Origin: Cyclobacteriaceae bacterium
GTDB lineage: Bacteria > Bacteroidota > Bacteroidia > Cytophagales > Cyclobacteriaceae
Assembly: GCA_024644875.1 (NCBI GenBank)
Contig: JAHEGY010000030.1
Span: 1-44,257 of the forward strand
Direction of reading: 5' to 3'
DNA: 44,257 bases
Translations under genes and position numbers: made by a program
Shown: piece after piece, positions 16,895 to 24,583 of the stretch
Numbering within the stretch: position 1 is the stretch's first letter
Layout of the letters: each line of letters starts with the position of its first letter
Notes under the pieces: generated by a model
The model's input: the letters and a program-made list of their open reading frames with translations, nothing else
Databases searched by the model: none
What the model was told of the DNA's origin: nothing

Positions 16895-18031
16895 CTACTC
16901 GACCAGGAATTTGTAAATGGTCGTTTGATCATACACTTCTCCGGGATTCAGGACCGTTGTCGGGTATTCCGGATGATTTGGCGAGTCCGGATAATGCTGT
17001 GCTTCCAGGCAGAAGCCATATCTTTTGTGATATATTTTACCATCTTTTCCTTTAATACTCCCATCGAGGAAGTTACCGGTATAGAATTGGACTGCCGGTT
17101 CGGTTGTCCATACCTCCATGATTCTTCCGGAAGCCGGCTCCCGGACTGTGGATGCAAGTTTCAACTCTTTATCATACCCTTCAACAACAAATGAATGGTC
17201 ATAACCGCCGCCATTTCTGATCTGTTCATCATCAGCATCAATATCATTGCCGATAAGCTTTGGCTTAAGAAAATCAAAGGGAGAATTTTCAACATTCATT
17301 AATGGGCCAAGAGGAATAGAGGTGCTGTCAATGGCCACTATTTCCCTGGAATTGAATTGAATTTCATGGTCAAGTATATCTCCATTGCCATGTCCTTTGA
17401 GATTAAAATAGGAATGATGTGTTAAATTTAAAACCGTTTTTTTATCAGTCCTTGCATTAAAAGTAAGGATAAGTTCATTATCATCATTAAGCGTATATAC
17501 TGCTTCAACATTCAGGTTTCCCGGGTAGTTTTCTTCACCATCAGGACTTAAATAAGTCAATTTCAGGGCTGCTCCATCATCTTGTGTGATCATTTCCGGG
17601 GTCCACACTTTTTTGTCGAATCCTACCAATCCTCCATGAAGATGGTTTGGCCCATTATTAATGGCCATCTGGTATTCTACCCCATCCAGTGTGAATTTCC
17701 CCTTAGCGATCCGGTTTCCAAATCTCCCCACAAGACATCCGAAATGCGGGCTTTTCTCAAGATATTCTTCCAGGGTGTAAAAACCGAGTACTATATCCTC
17801 AAAGTTTCCATTTTTATCAGGAACCTTGAGTGTCGTTATTATACCTCCATAATTGGTGATCTGAGCTGAAGCTCCGTTAATATTTGTTAGTGTAAAAAGT
17901 TCAACAGGTGTGCCATCTGGTGCTTTACCAAAAGGCTCTGATTTAATTCTTTCCAACTTATTATTATTTATTGTACACTGAAAAAATAGGACTGATATGC
18001 CAAAGAGAAAAATAAAAATTCTGAATTTCAT
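16895..18031 (-). CDS. Aldose 1-epimerase (galactose mutarotase), lipoprotein form
   Basis: A 378-residue GalM-type enzyme that interconverts alpha and beta anomers of aldoses. A signal peptide with lipobox LFFQC (Cys 19) places it outside the cytoplasm, as is common in Bacteroidota. Family motifs are clear: NHLHGGLVGF, LTHHSYFNLKG with the catalytic His, and GFCLEAQHYPDSPNHP with the catalytic Glu near the C-terminus. It lies 55 nt downstream of crtZ on the same strand with no terminator in between, so read-through from the carotenoid operon is possible, but a shared role is unlikely. There are no sugar kinase or transporter genes around it. Confidence 0.92.
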   Translation of the reverse strand: MKFRIFIFLFGISVLFFQCTINNNKLERIKSEPFGKAPDGTPVELFTLTNINGASAQITNYGGIITTLKVPDKNGNFEDIVLGFYTLEEYLEKSPHFGCLVGRFGNRIAKGKFTLDGVEYQMAINNGPNHLHGGLVGFDKKVWTPEMITQDDGAALKLTYLSPDGEENYPGNLNVEAVYTLNDDNELILTFNARTDKKTVLNLTHHSYFNLKGHGNGDILDHEIQFNSREIVAIDSTSIPLGPLMNVENSPFDFLKPKLIGNDIDADDEQIRNGGGYDHSFVVEGYDKELKLASTVREPASGRIMEVWTTEPAVQFYTGNFLDGSIKGKDGKIYHKRYGFCLEAQHYPDSPNHPEYPTTVLNPGEVYDQTTIYKFLVE

Positions 18032-18086
18032 TAGACCAAAATAAATTTACCGTTCTAAAGATAGTTATTATATCTAAACGGTTATT

Positions 18087-18530
18087 CTATTTTTTAGGTG
18101 AATATTTCTTTGGTGCATATAAAAACCCGAATGCCTCAGCCCCCTCCTTAGTATGCTTGTTATGATGGATATAATGGGCATTCATAATTCGTTTCATGTA
18201 CTTTGATTTTGCCTTGAACTTGATCTGTATTCGTCGATGCACTATTATATCATGAAAAATCACGTAGAAGATCCCATAGGCTGTTATTCCAAAACCAATG
18301 AACATGATCTCCGGGATGGAAAAATAACTTCCCAGAATAATTAATACTATGGCAGGAATACTGAATACAATTGCAAAAAGGTCATTCTTTTCAAAAATTC
18401 CCTTTCGTATTTTGTGGTGTGATTCATGCCAGGTCCATAATATACCATGCATGATATACTTATGAGTAAACCAGGCGACAAACTCCATAAAGAAAAAGGT
18501 GAGGACCAATAAGGTAAGATTAAGCCACAT
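18087..18530 (-). CDS. crtZ: Beta-carotene hydroxylase, CrtZ type
   Basis: A 147-residue membrane di-iron hydroxylase of the fatty-acid hydroxylase superfamily. It has about four membrane segments and the full set of histidine boxes: His 23/His 28 (HxxxxH), His 35/38/39 (HxxHH), His 93/His 98 (HxxxxH) and His 119/122/123 (HxxHH). CrtZ adds 3-hydroxyl groups to the beta-ionone rings of beta-carotene, giving zeaxanthin. Its start overlaps the end of ispH by 11 nt, and it is the last gene of the sigma-crtI-crtB-ispH-crtZ run. A lycopene cyclase is needed to supply its substrate and is not in the window. Length and context favour CrtZ over other family members. Confidence 0.9.
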   Translation of the reverse strand: MWLNLTLLVLTFFFMEFVAWFTHKYIMHGILWTWHESHHKIRKGIFEKNDLFAIVFSIPAIVLIILGSYFSIPEIMFIGFGITAYGIFYVIFHDIIVHRRIQIKFKAKSKYMKRIMNAHYIHHNKHTKEGAEAFGFLYAPKKYSPKK

Positions 18531-19383
18531 TATTCAGATTAAAGTTTAAAATTCTCTGTTTCACTTCTTCCATCAACCACATGGGTGTGGATGTTGCCCC
18601 GCAAATACCTACCGTAACATTTGAGCCAAACCATGAAATTTCAAGATCCTCCGGGTCAGAGATAAAATGTGTATTTGGATTCCGATCCTTACATACCTGA
18701 TACAGGACCTTACCGTTGGATGATTTAGTTCCGGAGACAAATATAATTATATCATATTTACTTGCGAAATCCCTAAGTTCCTTATCGCGGTTTGAAACCT
18801 GACGGCAAATGGTATCATTCTCATTCACTTCTAATCCTGCCTTTTGTAATTCACTTGAAATGCCATAAAAGGAATCCATACTTTTAGTGGTCTGACTGTA
18901 AAGTGAGATTTTATCCGGCATTTTAGAAATATCAAGTTCTTTTATATCTGAAAAGACAGTAGCTTCATTCTTGGTCTGTCCCAGGAGACCCAAGACCTCG
19001 GCATGACCATGCTTTCCATAAATATATATTTTTTCATCCCGGTCATGGGCTTTTTTAATTCGGTTCTGTAATTTGAGCACCACAGGACATGATGCATCTA
19101 TCAATTCAAGATTGTTTTCAACCGCTAGTTTATAGGTTTCAGGAGGTTCGCCATGGGCTCTAATCAGGACTCTTTCGTTCTTGAGTGTTTTGAGAAATTT
19201 ATGATCAATGATTTTTAGACCTTTTTTTTCAAGTCGTTTTACTTCCGCATCATTGTGCACAATATCACCAAGACAGTAAAGATATTCCTGCTCATCAAGT
19301 ATTTCTTCTGCCATATCAATGGCGTAGACCACTCCGAAGCAGAAACCTGAATTAATATCAATATCAACCTTTATGTTTTTCAT
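18520..19383 (-). CDS. ispH: 4-hydroxy-3-methylbut-2-enyl diphosphate reductase
   Basis: A 287-residue Fe-S enzyme, the last step of the MEP isoprenoid pathway, making IPP and DMAPP. I place the start at ATG 19383; upstream in-frame codons run into crtB and give a poor N-terminus. The three cluster cysteines are Cys 15 (GFCFGV), Cys 99 (ASCPVV) and Cys 193 (DTICRQVSNR). The substrate-binding His in RAHGEPP is present. It sits between crtB (1-nt gap) and crtZ (11-nt overlap), so precursor supply is induced together with carotenoid synthesis. Whether another ispH copy exists elsewhere cannot be seen. Confidence 0.94.
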   Translation of the reverse strand: MKNIKVDIDINSGFCFGVVYAIDMAEEILDEQEYLYCLGDIVHNDAEVKRLEKKGLKIIDHKFLKTLKNERVLIRAHGEPPETYKLAVENNLELIDASCPVVLKLQNRIKKAHDRDEKIYIYGKHGHAEVLGLLGQTKNEATVFSDIKELDISKMPDKISLYSQTTKSMDSFYGISSELQKAGLEVNENDTICRQVSNRDKELRDFASKYDIIIFVSGTKSSNGKVLYQVCKDRNPNTHFISDPEDLEISWFGSNVTVGICGATSTPMWLMEEVKQRILNFNLNNVA

Positions 19384-19384
19384 A

Positions 19385-20236
19385 TTATCTTGAAAACTCC
19401 GGTGAGGATAAATTGTTTGAAACAAGCACAGGAAGCAATAAGGCAAATTTGGTAATATCAGGGATTCTGACCCGCTCCGAAAGTATCTTAGAGGCGGGTA
19501 ATTTTTTAATTTTATGGAATAATTTCAAATAATAAATATATGCCAGGTAAACGCCCTTCCTGCTGCCTTTAGGTAATTTAATAATCCCATTATAAGCAGC
19601 TATGAAGTCTTCCTGAATATCCTTTTGGATCAAATCTTTTTCTGTATTTTTAAAATGCTCGAAATCGATCCCGGGAAAATACACCCTTCCCCTTTCCTGG
19701 TAATCACTTTGTATGTCCCTGAGAAAATTAACTTTCTGAAAGGCAGCACCTAACCTCCTGGCAGGTTCCTTAAGTTCCTCATATAATTGTCCATCTCCAT
19801 TAACAAATACCCTGAGGCACATTAAACCGACTACTTCCGCAGATCCATAAATGTATTTTGTATATGTTGCTTGGTTATGTTCATTTTCAGAAAGATCCAT
19901 TTCCATGCTAAGTAAAAATGCATCAATTAATTCCCTTTCTATTCCATATTGATTAACTACTAACTGGAAAGCATTTAAGATCGGGTTTAAACTGATCCTT
20001 TTATTTATGGCCTGATAAGTATCTTTTTTGAAAGAATCCAGTAATGTCTTTTTGTCAAAATCATGGAAAGTATCTACGATTTCATCAGCCAGTCTGACGA
20101 ATCCATAAATGCTGTAGACTGGCATTCGGTACTTTTTGTGCAACGTACGGATGCCCATCGAAAAAGACGTACTGTAGTGGTTAGTAATTACCTTACTGCA
20201 AACTTGTGAAGATATATCGTAGAGTTGTTTAGTCAT
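19385..20236 (-). CDS. crtB: Phytoene synthase
   Basis: A 283-residue trans-isoprenyl diphosphate synthase of the squalene/phytoene type. It condenses two geranylgeranyl diphosphates head to head to phytoene. The two Asp-rich metal-binding motifs are present: DEIVD at 51-55 and DIQSD at 173-177, the latter within FLRDIQSDYQERGRVYFP. YSTSFSMG near residue 21 is the expected N-terminal motif. The gene starts 1 nt after the crtI stop and ends 1 nt before ispH. CrtM-type dehydrosqualene synthases are similar, but pairing with this crtI and crtZ favours phytoene. Confidence 0.94.
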   Translation of the reverse strand: MTKQLYDISSQVCSKVITNHYSTSFSMGIRTLHKKYRMPVYSIYGFVRLADEIVDTFHDFDKKTLLDSFKKDTYQAINKRISLNPILNAFQLVVNQYGIERELIDAFLLSMEMDLSENEHNQATYTKYIYGSAEVVGLMCLRVFVNGDGQLYEELKEPARRLGAAFQKVNFLRDIQSDYQERGRVYFPGIDFEHFKNTEKDLIQKDIQEDFIAAYNGIIKLPKGSRKGVYLAYIYYLKLFHKIKKLPASKILSERVRIPDITKFALLLPVLVSNNLSSPEFSR

Positions 20237-20237
20237 A

Positions 20238-21710
20238 TCAATGTACCAGATCTTTTATTACCTCCCTGGCTACCACTTCACCTGAGATAAGAGATGGGGG
20301 CACTCCCGGACCGGGAACGGTAAGTTGCCCTGTATAATAAAGATTATTGACCTTTCTGTTTTTAATGCTTGGTTTAAGTATGGCCGTTTGTCTTAAGGTA
20401 TTGGCCAGCCCATATGCATTTCCCTTGAAGGAATTATAATCTTTTATAAAGTCTTTCCTTGTAAAACTACGCTTGTATATGATATGATCCTTAATTTTAT
20501 CGCCGGTATATTTTTCTATCCTTTCTATTACCTGATTAAAATATTGCGTTATGATATGGTCAGTCTCTTTTAGCCCTGCTGCAACCGGGATCAGAATAAA
20601 CAGATTTTCCATTCCTTCAGGTGCAACAGAAGGATCTGTTTTTGAAGGAGCACAAGCGTAGAACAATGGCTTTTCAGGCCACTCGGGATTGGTATAAATT
20701 TCTTCTACATGTGCTTCAAAGTCAGCATCAAAGAACAAATTATGATGGTTTAAATTCTTGATTTTTTTATTCACACCCAAATAAAAGATCACTGCACTGG
20801 GCGCAAAAACTTTTTTATTCCAATAATCCTCACCGTAATTCTGATATTGTTGTGTCAGTATTTTATTGTCAACATGCTGGTAATCAGCAGCGGCTACCAC
20901 CATGTCTGCAGAATACGATGCATTTTGCGTATGGATGGTTTGAATATTTTTATCTTCAATTTCAAATTTCCGGACTTCCTGTTCTGTTTTGAAGGTAACA
21001 CCTTTCTCTTTGGCAAGGTCAACCATTCCTTCTATTATTTTATTCATACCACCCATAGGATACCAGGTACCCAACTTTATATCTGCATAATTCATAAGAG
21101 AATACAGAGCCGGTGTATTTTTAGCAATAGCACCCAGGAATAAAATGGGGAATTCCATTAACCTGAGAATTTTCTCATGATGGAAAAACTTTTTAATATG
21201 TTTTTCATACGACATGAAAATGTCCATCCTGATTACATCAAACAAAAGCTTCAGGTTAATAAACTCAGTAATCGAACGGCTGGGTTTCTGGACCAGATTA
21301 TTTATTCCCTGATCGTATTTATATGCAGCTTGTTCAAGGAATTTATCCAGGTTTTCACCTGCTCCCATCTCAATGGTTTCCACCATTTCCTTGAATAATT
21401 CATAATTAGCCGGAATATCAATAGCATCACTCGACCCAAAGACAACTTTATAAGAAGGATCAAGTCTTACAAGGTTATAATAATCAGAAGCAGACTTACC
21501 AAAATTGTTAAAGTATCTTTCGAAAACATCCGGCATCCAGTACCAACTTGGCCCCATATCAAACATAAATCCCTTTTCCCGGAAGATCCTTGCTCTTCCT
21601 CCCAGGGAGTCATTCTTTTCGAGGACTGTAACTTTCAGACCGCCATTTGCAATGTGTGTTGCAGCCGATAAACCTGAAAATCCGGAACCTATGACGAGTA
21701 CTGTTTTCAA
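20238..21710 (-). CDS. crtI: Phytoene desaturase, CrtI type
   Basis: A 490-residue FAD enzyme converting phytoene to lycopene. The N-terminus has the dinucleotide-binding motif VIGSGFSGLSAA (about 5-16) with the matching acidic residue at VLEK. The C-terminus has the CrtI signature YYTGQLTVPGPGVPPSLISG, which closes the FAD site. The start codon is TTG at 21710, only 3 nt after the sigma-factor stop. No ATG or GTG is available before the Rossmann fold, so initiation probably depends on translational coupling. It is the first enzyme gene of the carotenoid operon. Confidence 0.94.
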   Translation of the reverse strand: MKTVLVIGSGFSGLSAATHIANGGLKVTVLEKNDSLGGRARIFREKGFMFDMGPSWYWMPDVFERYFNNFGKSASDYYNLVRLDPSYKVVFGSSDAIDIPANYELFKEMVETIEMGAGENLDKFLEQAAYKYDQGINNLVQKPSRSITEFINLKLLFDVIRMDIFMSYEKHIKKFFHHEKILRLMEFPILFLGAIAKNTPALYSLMNYADIKLGTWYPMGGMNKIIEGMVDLAKEKGVTFKTEQEVRKFEIEDKNIQTIHTQNASYSADMVVAAADYQHVDNKILTQQYQNYGEDYWNKKVFAPSAVIFYLGVNKKIKNLNHHNLFFDADFEAHVEEIYTNPEWPEKPLFYACAPSKTDPSVAPEGMENLFILIPVAAGLKETDHIITQYFNQVIERIEKYTGDKIKDHIIYKRSFTRKDFIKDYNSFKGNAYGLANTLRQTAILKPSIKNRKVNNLYYTGQLTVPGPGVPPSLISGEVVAREVIKDLVH

Positions 21711-21713
21711 AAA

Positions 21714-22223
21714 CTATCTTTTACTGTAAGCCTTAAGATAACCTTTTAATTCCTTACGTGCAATATGAATACGATTCTTGACAGTTCCAATCGGAATATC
21801 CAATTTTTCTGCTATTTCAAAATATTTAAATCCCCGGAAATGCATCATAAAAGGTTTCCTGTATATTTCATCCAGTTTGTCAATTGCCTTTTTAATGTCT
21901 TTCATGGCAAAACTGGAATATGCCAGATTCTCGGTGATGTTATCCGTGCTATTAATATAGTGAAGATTATCCGTAGTATCAATGAAAGTGTTTCTTCTTA
22001 CCATTCTTTGATAATTGGTAATAAAGGTATTCTTCATGATGGTGAATAACCAAGCTTTCAGGTTAGTACCTTCGGCAAATTTTTCCCTGTTAGAAAATGC
22101 TTTGAAAACAGTTTCTTGAACGAGGTCTTCTGCATCCTCATTGTCTCTTGTAAGTCTGTAAGCAACCGGTTTTAAGGATTTGGTCAGATTGCTGATGCTG
22201 TAACTAAATTCTAAAGCTGTCAT
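21714..22223 (-). CDS. ECF-type sigma factor heading the carotenoid operon
   Basis: A 169-residue group-4 sigma factor with no anti-sigma gene beside it. Region 2 shows DAEDLVQETVFKAF (about 30-43) and LKAWLFTIMKN. Region 4 has FRGFKYFEIAEKLDIPIGTVKNRIHIAR (about 131-158), the helix-turn-helix. It starts at ATG 22223 and ends 3 nt before the TTG of crtI, so sigma factor and crtI are made together. In other Bacteroidota a MerR gene and an ECF sigma gene also neighbour crt genes. The predicted upstream promoter is of the housekeeping type, so the sigma factor may be switched on by derepression and then act on other promoters; this is inference. Confidence 0.9.
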   Translation of the reverse strand: MTALEFSYSISNLTKSLKPVAYRLTRDNEDAEDLVQETVFKAFSNREKFAEGTNLKAWLFTIMKNTFITNYQRMVRRNTFIDTTDNLHYINSTDNITENLAYSSFAMKDIKKAIDKLDEIYRKPFMMHFRGFKYFEIAEKLDIPIGTVKNRIHIARKELKGYLKAYSKR

Positions 22224-22261
22224 ATTTTCTTTTGTTTAATGTTTCTTTTTAAATACTTAGA

Positions 22262-22294
22262 CAAATATAAACCATTTTGTTTATTATTTACAAA
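22262..22294 (-). promoter_or_regulatory. Predicted promoter of the sigma-crtIB-ispH-crtZ operon
   Basis: Read on the minus strand: TTTG (22294 to 22291), 21 nt, then TATATTTG (22269 to 22262), an exact match to the Bacteroidota -33/-7 consensus. Start would be near 22255, about 32 nt before the sigma ATG. An inverted repeat is centred on the -33 element. Confidence 0.65.
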
Positions 22295-22311
22295 TATTTA
22301 TTAAACAAAAT
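22274..22311. repeat. Inverted repeat overlapping the carotenoid operon promoter (candidate operator)
   Basis: ATTTTGTTTA (22274-22283) and TAAACAAAAT (22302-22311) are perfect 10-bp arms with an 18-nt spacer. On the minus strand the -33 TTTG lies in the spacer and one arm lies between -33 and -7. A protein bound here would block the promoter. The same 9-bp core recurs at 22232-22240 and in the pair at 22405-22446. The MerR-family protein encoded upstream is the obvious candidate, by inference. Confidence 0.6.
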
Positions 22312-22404
22312 ATTAAGAAAATATTGCTGAATTATCAATATTTATACCTATTAAATTGATTATCAGTATTTTATGGCAATTATTGTTTTTAGAAAAAAAA
22401 TTGA

Positions 22405-22446
22405 TTGTTTAATTATTTTCCATAAATGTTATAAAAAATTAAACAA
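22405..22446. repeat. Second TTGTTTAAT inverted repeat upstream of the carotenoid operon
   Basis: TTGTTTAAT (22405-22413) and ATTAAACAA (22438-22446) are perfect 9-bp arms, 24 nt apart. The core is the same as in the promoter-proximal repeat, where equivalent 9-mers are 14 nt apart, so the spacing differs by 10 nt or about one helical turn. Confidence 0.55.
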
Positions 22447-22498
22447 ACGAAGGGATTAATCGGTGTGCAACTTTGGTTTCGTTTAACTATTAAGAACT

Positions 22499-22557
22499 TA
22501 GACAGGTTATCAAAATCCTGTGCTAAAGGAATAGACAGATTTTTGGTATCCTGTGCT
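22499..22557. repeat. Two-copy 33-bp-period tandem repeat
   Basis: Two 26-nt units at 22499-22524 and 22532-22557 share TAGACAG at the left and ATCCTGTGCT at the right, with 20 of 26 positions identical. Each is also a weak inverted repeat (ACAG ... CTGT). It lies in the merR 3' region ahead of the carotenoid operon. Role unknown. Confidence 0.6.
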
Positions 22558-22753
22558 CAGGTTACAATGAATGATACGAAGATAACCTATAATGGTTCTG
22601 CTTAAAATCTAAAAATTATTTTTTAACTGTATTAAAAAGTCATTTTGGAATGAATTCAATTGGATAGATCATAATAAGAGTATGGATGAAATGAATATTA
22701 AGTAGAATTAATTATGAAGCGGTCTGGATTTAGTGATCAAACAGAAAATAGTC

Positions 22754-23644
22754 TTATTCTCCATTTTGCTCATCTACAAATTCAATAAGGTCTTCTAATC
22801 TATATAATAGATTGATATTTGTGCCAGTTTCGAGATCCTCCTCTAAAAGCTGGCGTCCGGAGATTAAAATTTCAGTATTATGAAATGTCTGGCTTAACTT
22901 GTCAAGATAGGGTTGCAAATCACAGGGTTGTGGATGAGCCGTAATAACTGTCAGCAGAAAATCGGGCTTTTGTTGGTTATAAACTTTAATTACATCTTCA
23001 AAGGGTGTGTTCTGACCAATATAAACGACTTTATTCTTCCTCGATTTTATAATATATGATGAAAATAATAGTGATAATTCATGCATTTCTTCCTCCGGGA
23101 GAAAAAGAAGGTATTTTTTCCGGTATTCAGTAGCTGGAATAAAAAGGCCATCAATCGCAACGATAATTTTCTGCCTGATAAGATTGGAGATAAAATGCTC
23201 CTGGGAAGGTGTTATAGCACCTGTCTGCCATAGTATCCCGATCTTGACAAGAAAAGGATAAATAACTTTCACCATGGTCATTTGAAAACCAAGTTGCAGG
23301 ATTATGGTAGACATGATTTTTTCAAAGCGTTCCTCATCATGATCTATCATAGCCAGCGTTAGGGAATGTATCTGCTCAGGATAGCTTAGTTTTTTTTCGG
23401 TAAGCTTGATAACCTCATTTTGCATATCATCATATGGCATCCTAGAGATTTTGCTGATTTTATGACCATTCTCTTTGAGCAGTGATACATTCAATATCAA
23501 TTTGAGATCACGGTCATCGTAGTACCTTATATTCGTTTCTGTTCTTTTGGGCTTGATAAAGTCATACCTTTGCTCCCATATCCTCAGGGTATGAGCCTTG
23601 ATCCCCGATAACTGTTCTAAGTCTTTTATAGAATATGTTGACAA
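22754..23644 (-). CDS. MerR-family regulator with B12-binding-like domain (CarH/LitR-like)
   Basis: A 296-residue regulator. The N-terminal MerR winged helix (about 1-72, YSIKDLEQLSGIKAHTLRIWEQRY) is followed by a four-helix segment (about 85-165) and a Rossmann-like cobalamin-binding domain (about 175-295). The segment keeps the W-x9-EH motif of CarH photoreceptors (Trp 139, Glu 149, His 150), and EEEMHELS keeps the lower-ligand His (His 188). The residue after Trp is Gln rather than the His used in the light state of Thermus CarH, and the Gly after the His ligand is Ser. CarH proteins repress carotenoid genes in the dark with adenosylcobalamin and release DNA in light. The start is TTG 23644, the only one fitting the MerR N-terminus. 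A half-site TTGTTTAAA lies 48 nt upstream, hinting at autoregulation. Confidence 0.87.
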   Translation of the reverse strand: MSTYSIKDLEQLSGIKAHTLRIWEQRYDFIKPKRTETNIRYYDDRDLKLILNVSLLKENGHKISKISRMPYDDMQNEVIKLTEKKLSYPEQIHSLTLAMIDHDEERFEKIMSTIILQLGFQMTMVKVIYPFLVKIGILWQTGAITPSQEHFISNLIRQKIIVAIDGLFIPATEYRKKYLLFLPEEEMHELSLLFSSYIIKSRKNKVVYIGQNTPFEDVIKVYNQQKPDFLLTVITAHPQPCDLQPYLDKLSQTFHNTEILISGRQLLEEDLETGTNINLLYRLEDLIEFVDEQNGE

Positions 23645-23811
23645 GATAATTTTGCGTTAAATGATATTTGGGTAACAAGTCCTGTTCCTTTTTGTTTAAA
23701 ATTTGTTACAAAAGGATACAGATTTAGCAGATATTTGCTCATGTCAGCAGATAGTAAACCACAATATTCCAATTTATGCGAAAATTTTTAAATAATCAAA
23801 ATACTTCTTGA

Positions 23812-24117
23812 ATGATCTTATATAATATAACCTACAACATAGACAAGGATATTGAAACTGAATGGACCAACTGGATGAAGACAGATTATATTCCCAGGTT
23901 AATGAATACCGGATATTTTTCTTCCGTGCGATTTTTCCGTTTGTTAAATGTTGAGGATGAGGGCTCAACTTTTTCAATTCAGCTTATGGCCAATACATTA
24001 GAACTGATTCAGGAATTTCTGGATAAATCAGCACATAAATTAGCAGAGGAGCATATCCTAAGATATAAGAACAAGCATGTTGCTTTTCAGACTGTACTTC
24101 AGGAACTCGATTTATAA
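23812..24117 (+). CDS. DUF4286 family protein
   Basis: A 101-residue cytoplasmic protein matching the small DUF4286 family seen across Bacteroidota. The N-terminus MILYNITYNID and the WTNWMKTDYIPRLMNTGYF segment are characteristic, suggesting a ferredoxin-like alpha/beta fold similar to dimeric barrel proteins. Function is unknown. The ATG at 23812 is divergent from the merR-like gene, with 167 nt between them. Its last 19 nt overlap the end of the convergent acetyltransferase gene. Confidence 0.85.
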   Translation: MILYNITYNIDKDIETEWTNWMKTDYIPRLMNTGYFSSVRFFRLLNVEDEGSTFSIQLMANTLELIQEFLDKSAHKLAEEHILRYKNKHVAFQTVLQELDL

Positions 24118-24572
24118 TTATCCAATTGTTGCTTTTCAATTCTGAAATTAATCCATTCGGCATCCCGGGCAGGATTATATTTCTCGTAAAACTTAATTGC
24201 AGGTTCATTCCAGTCCAATACCTGCCATTGCACGCCATTACAGTTCTGCTTTCTTGCTTCCTCAAATGAAGCCTCCATTAAGCGGGATCCTGCTCCACTT
24301 CTTCTGTATTTTTCGGAGACGATTAGGTCTTCAATATACAATATCTTCCCCTTCCATGTTGAATACCTGTAGTAATATAAAGACATTCCAATGATGCCAT
24401 TATCATTTTCAGCGACAAAGAAATCAAATACAGGATTCGAACCAAACCCATCCTTTTCCATTTCTTTTACTGTGTTTTTAACTTCATGAAGTGCATTTTC
24501 GTAAACAGCCAGCTCCTTTATCAATTCCATTGCACTTTTCAGGTCCTCCTTTCTGCCCTTTCTTACAATCAT
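24099..24572 (-). CDS. GNAT family N-acetyltransferase (SAT/thialysine acetyltransferase-like)
   Basis: A 157-residue acetyl-CoA-dependent acetyltransferase. The GNAT core is clear: LYIEDLIVSEKYRRSGAGSRL (about 78-98) contains the acetyl-CoA loop R-R-S-G-A-G-S, and WQVLDWNEPAIKFYEKY (about 115-131) is the signature of the spermidine/thialysine acetyltransferase subgroup. The natural substrate is probably a small amine or diamine but cannot be fixed. The gene starts 11 nt... after the serS stop region on the same strand, so it may be co-transcribed with serS. It overlaps the DUF4286 gene tail to tail by 19 nt. Confidence 0.88.
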   Translation of the reverse strand: MIVRKGRKEDLKSAMELIKELAVYENALHEVKNTVKEMEKDGFGSNPVFDFFVAENDNGIIGMSLYYYRYSTWKGKILYIEDLIVSEKYRRSGAGSRLMEASFEEARKQNCNGVQWQVLDWNEPAIKFYEKYNPARDAEWINFRIEKQQLDNYKSSS

Positions 24573-24583
24573 CCTTGTCAGAT

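Larger units (their letters stand above)
22224..22753. other. 530-bp control region between merR and the carotenoid operon
   Basis: No protein or RNA gene is recognised here. It holds a housekeeping-type promoter, five copies of TTGTTTAAT or close variants (22232, 22277, 22300, 22405 and 22438, in both orientations) and a tandem repeat at 22499-22557. An 8-bp inverted pair, AGGTTATC (22504-22511) / GATAACCT (22581-22588), also flanks the tandem repeat. Each is listed separately. Confidence 0.65.

Noticed and set aside
22499-22557. CRISPR array
   Set aside because: Only two imperfect units with a 7-nt gap and no cas genes; the unit and spacer sizes do not fit.
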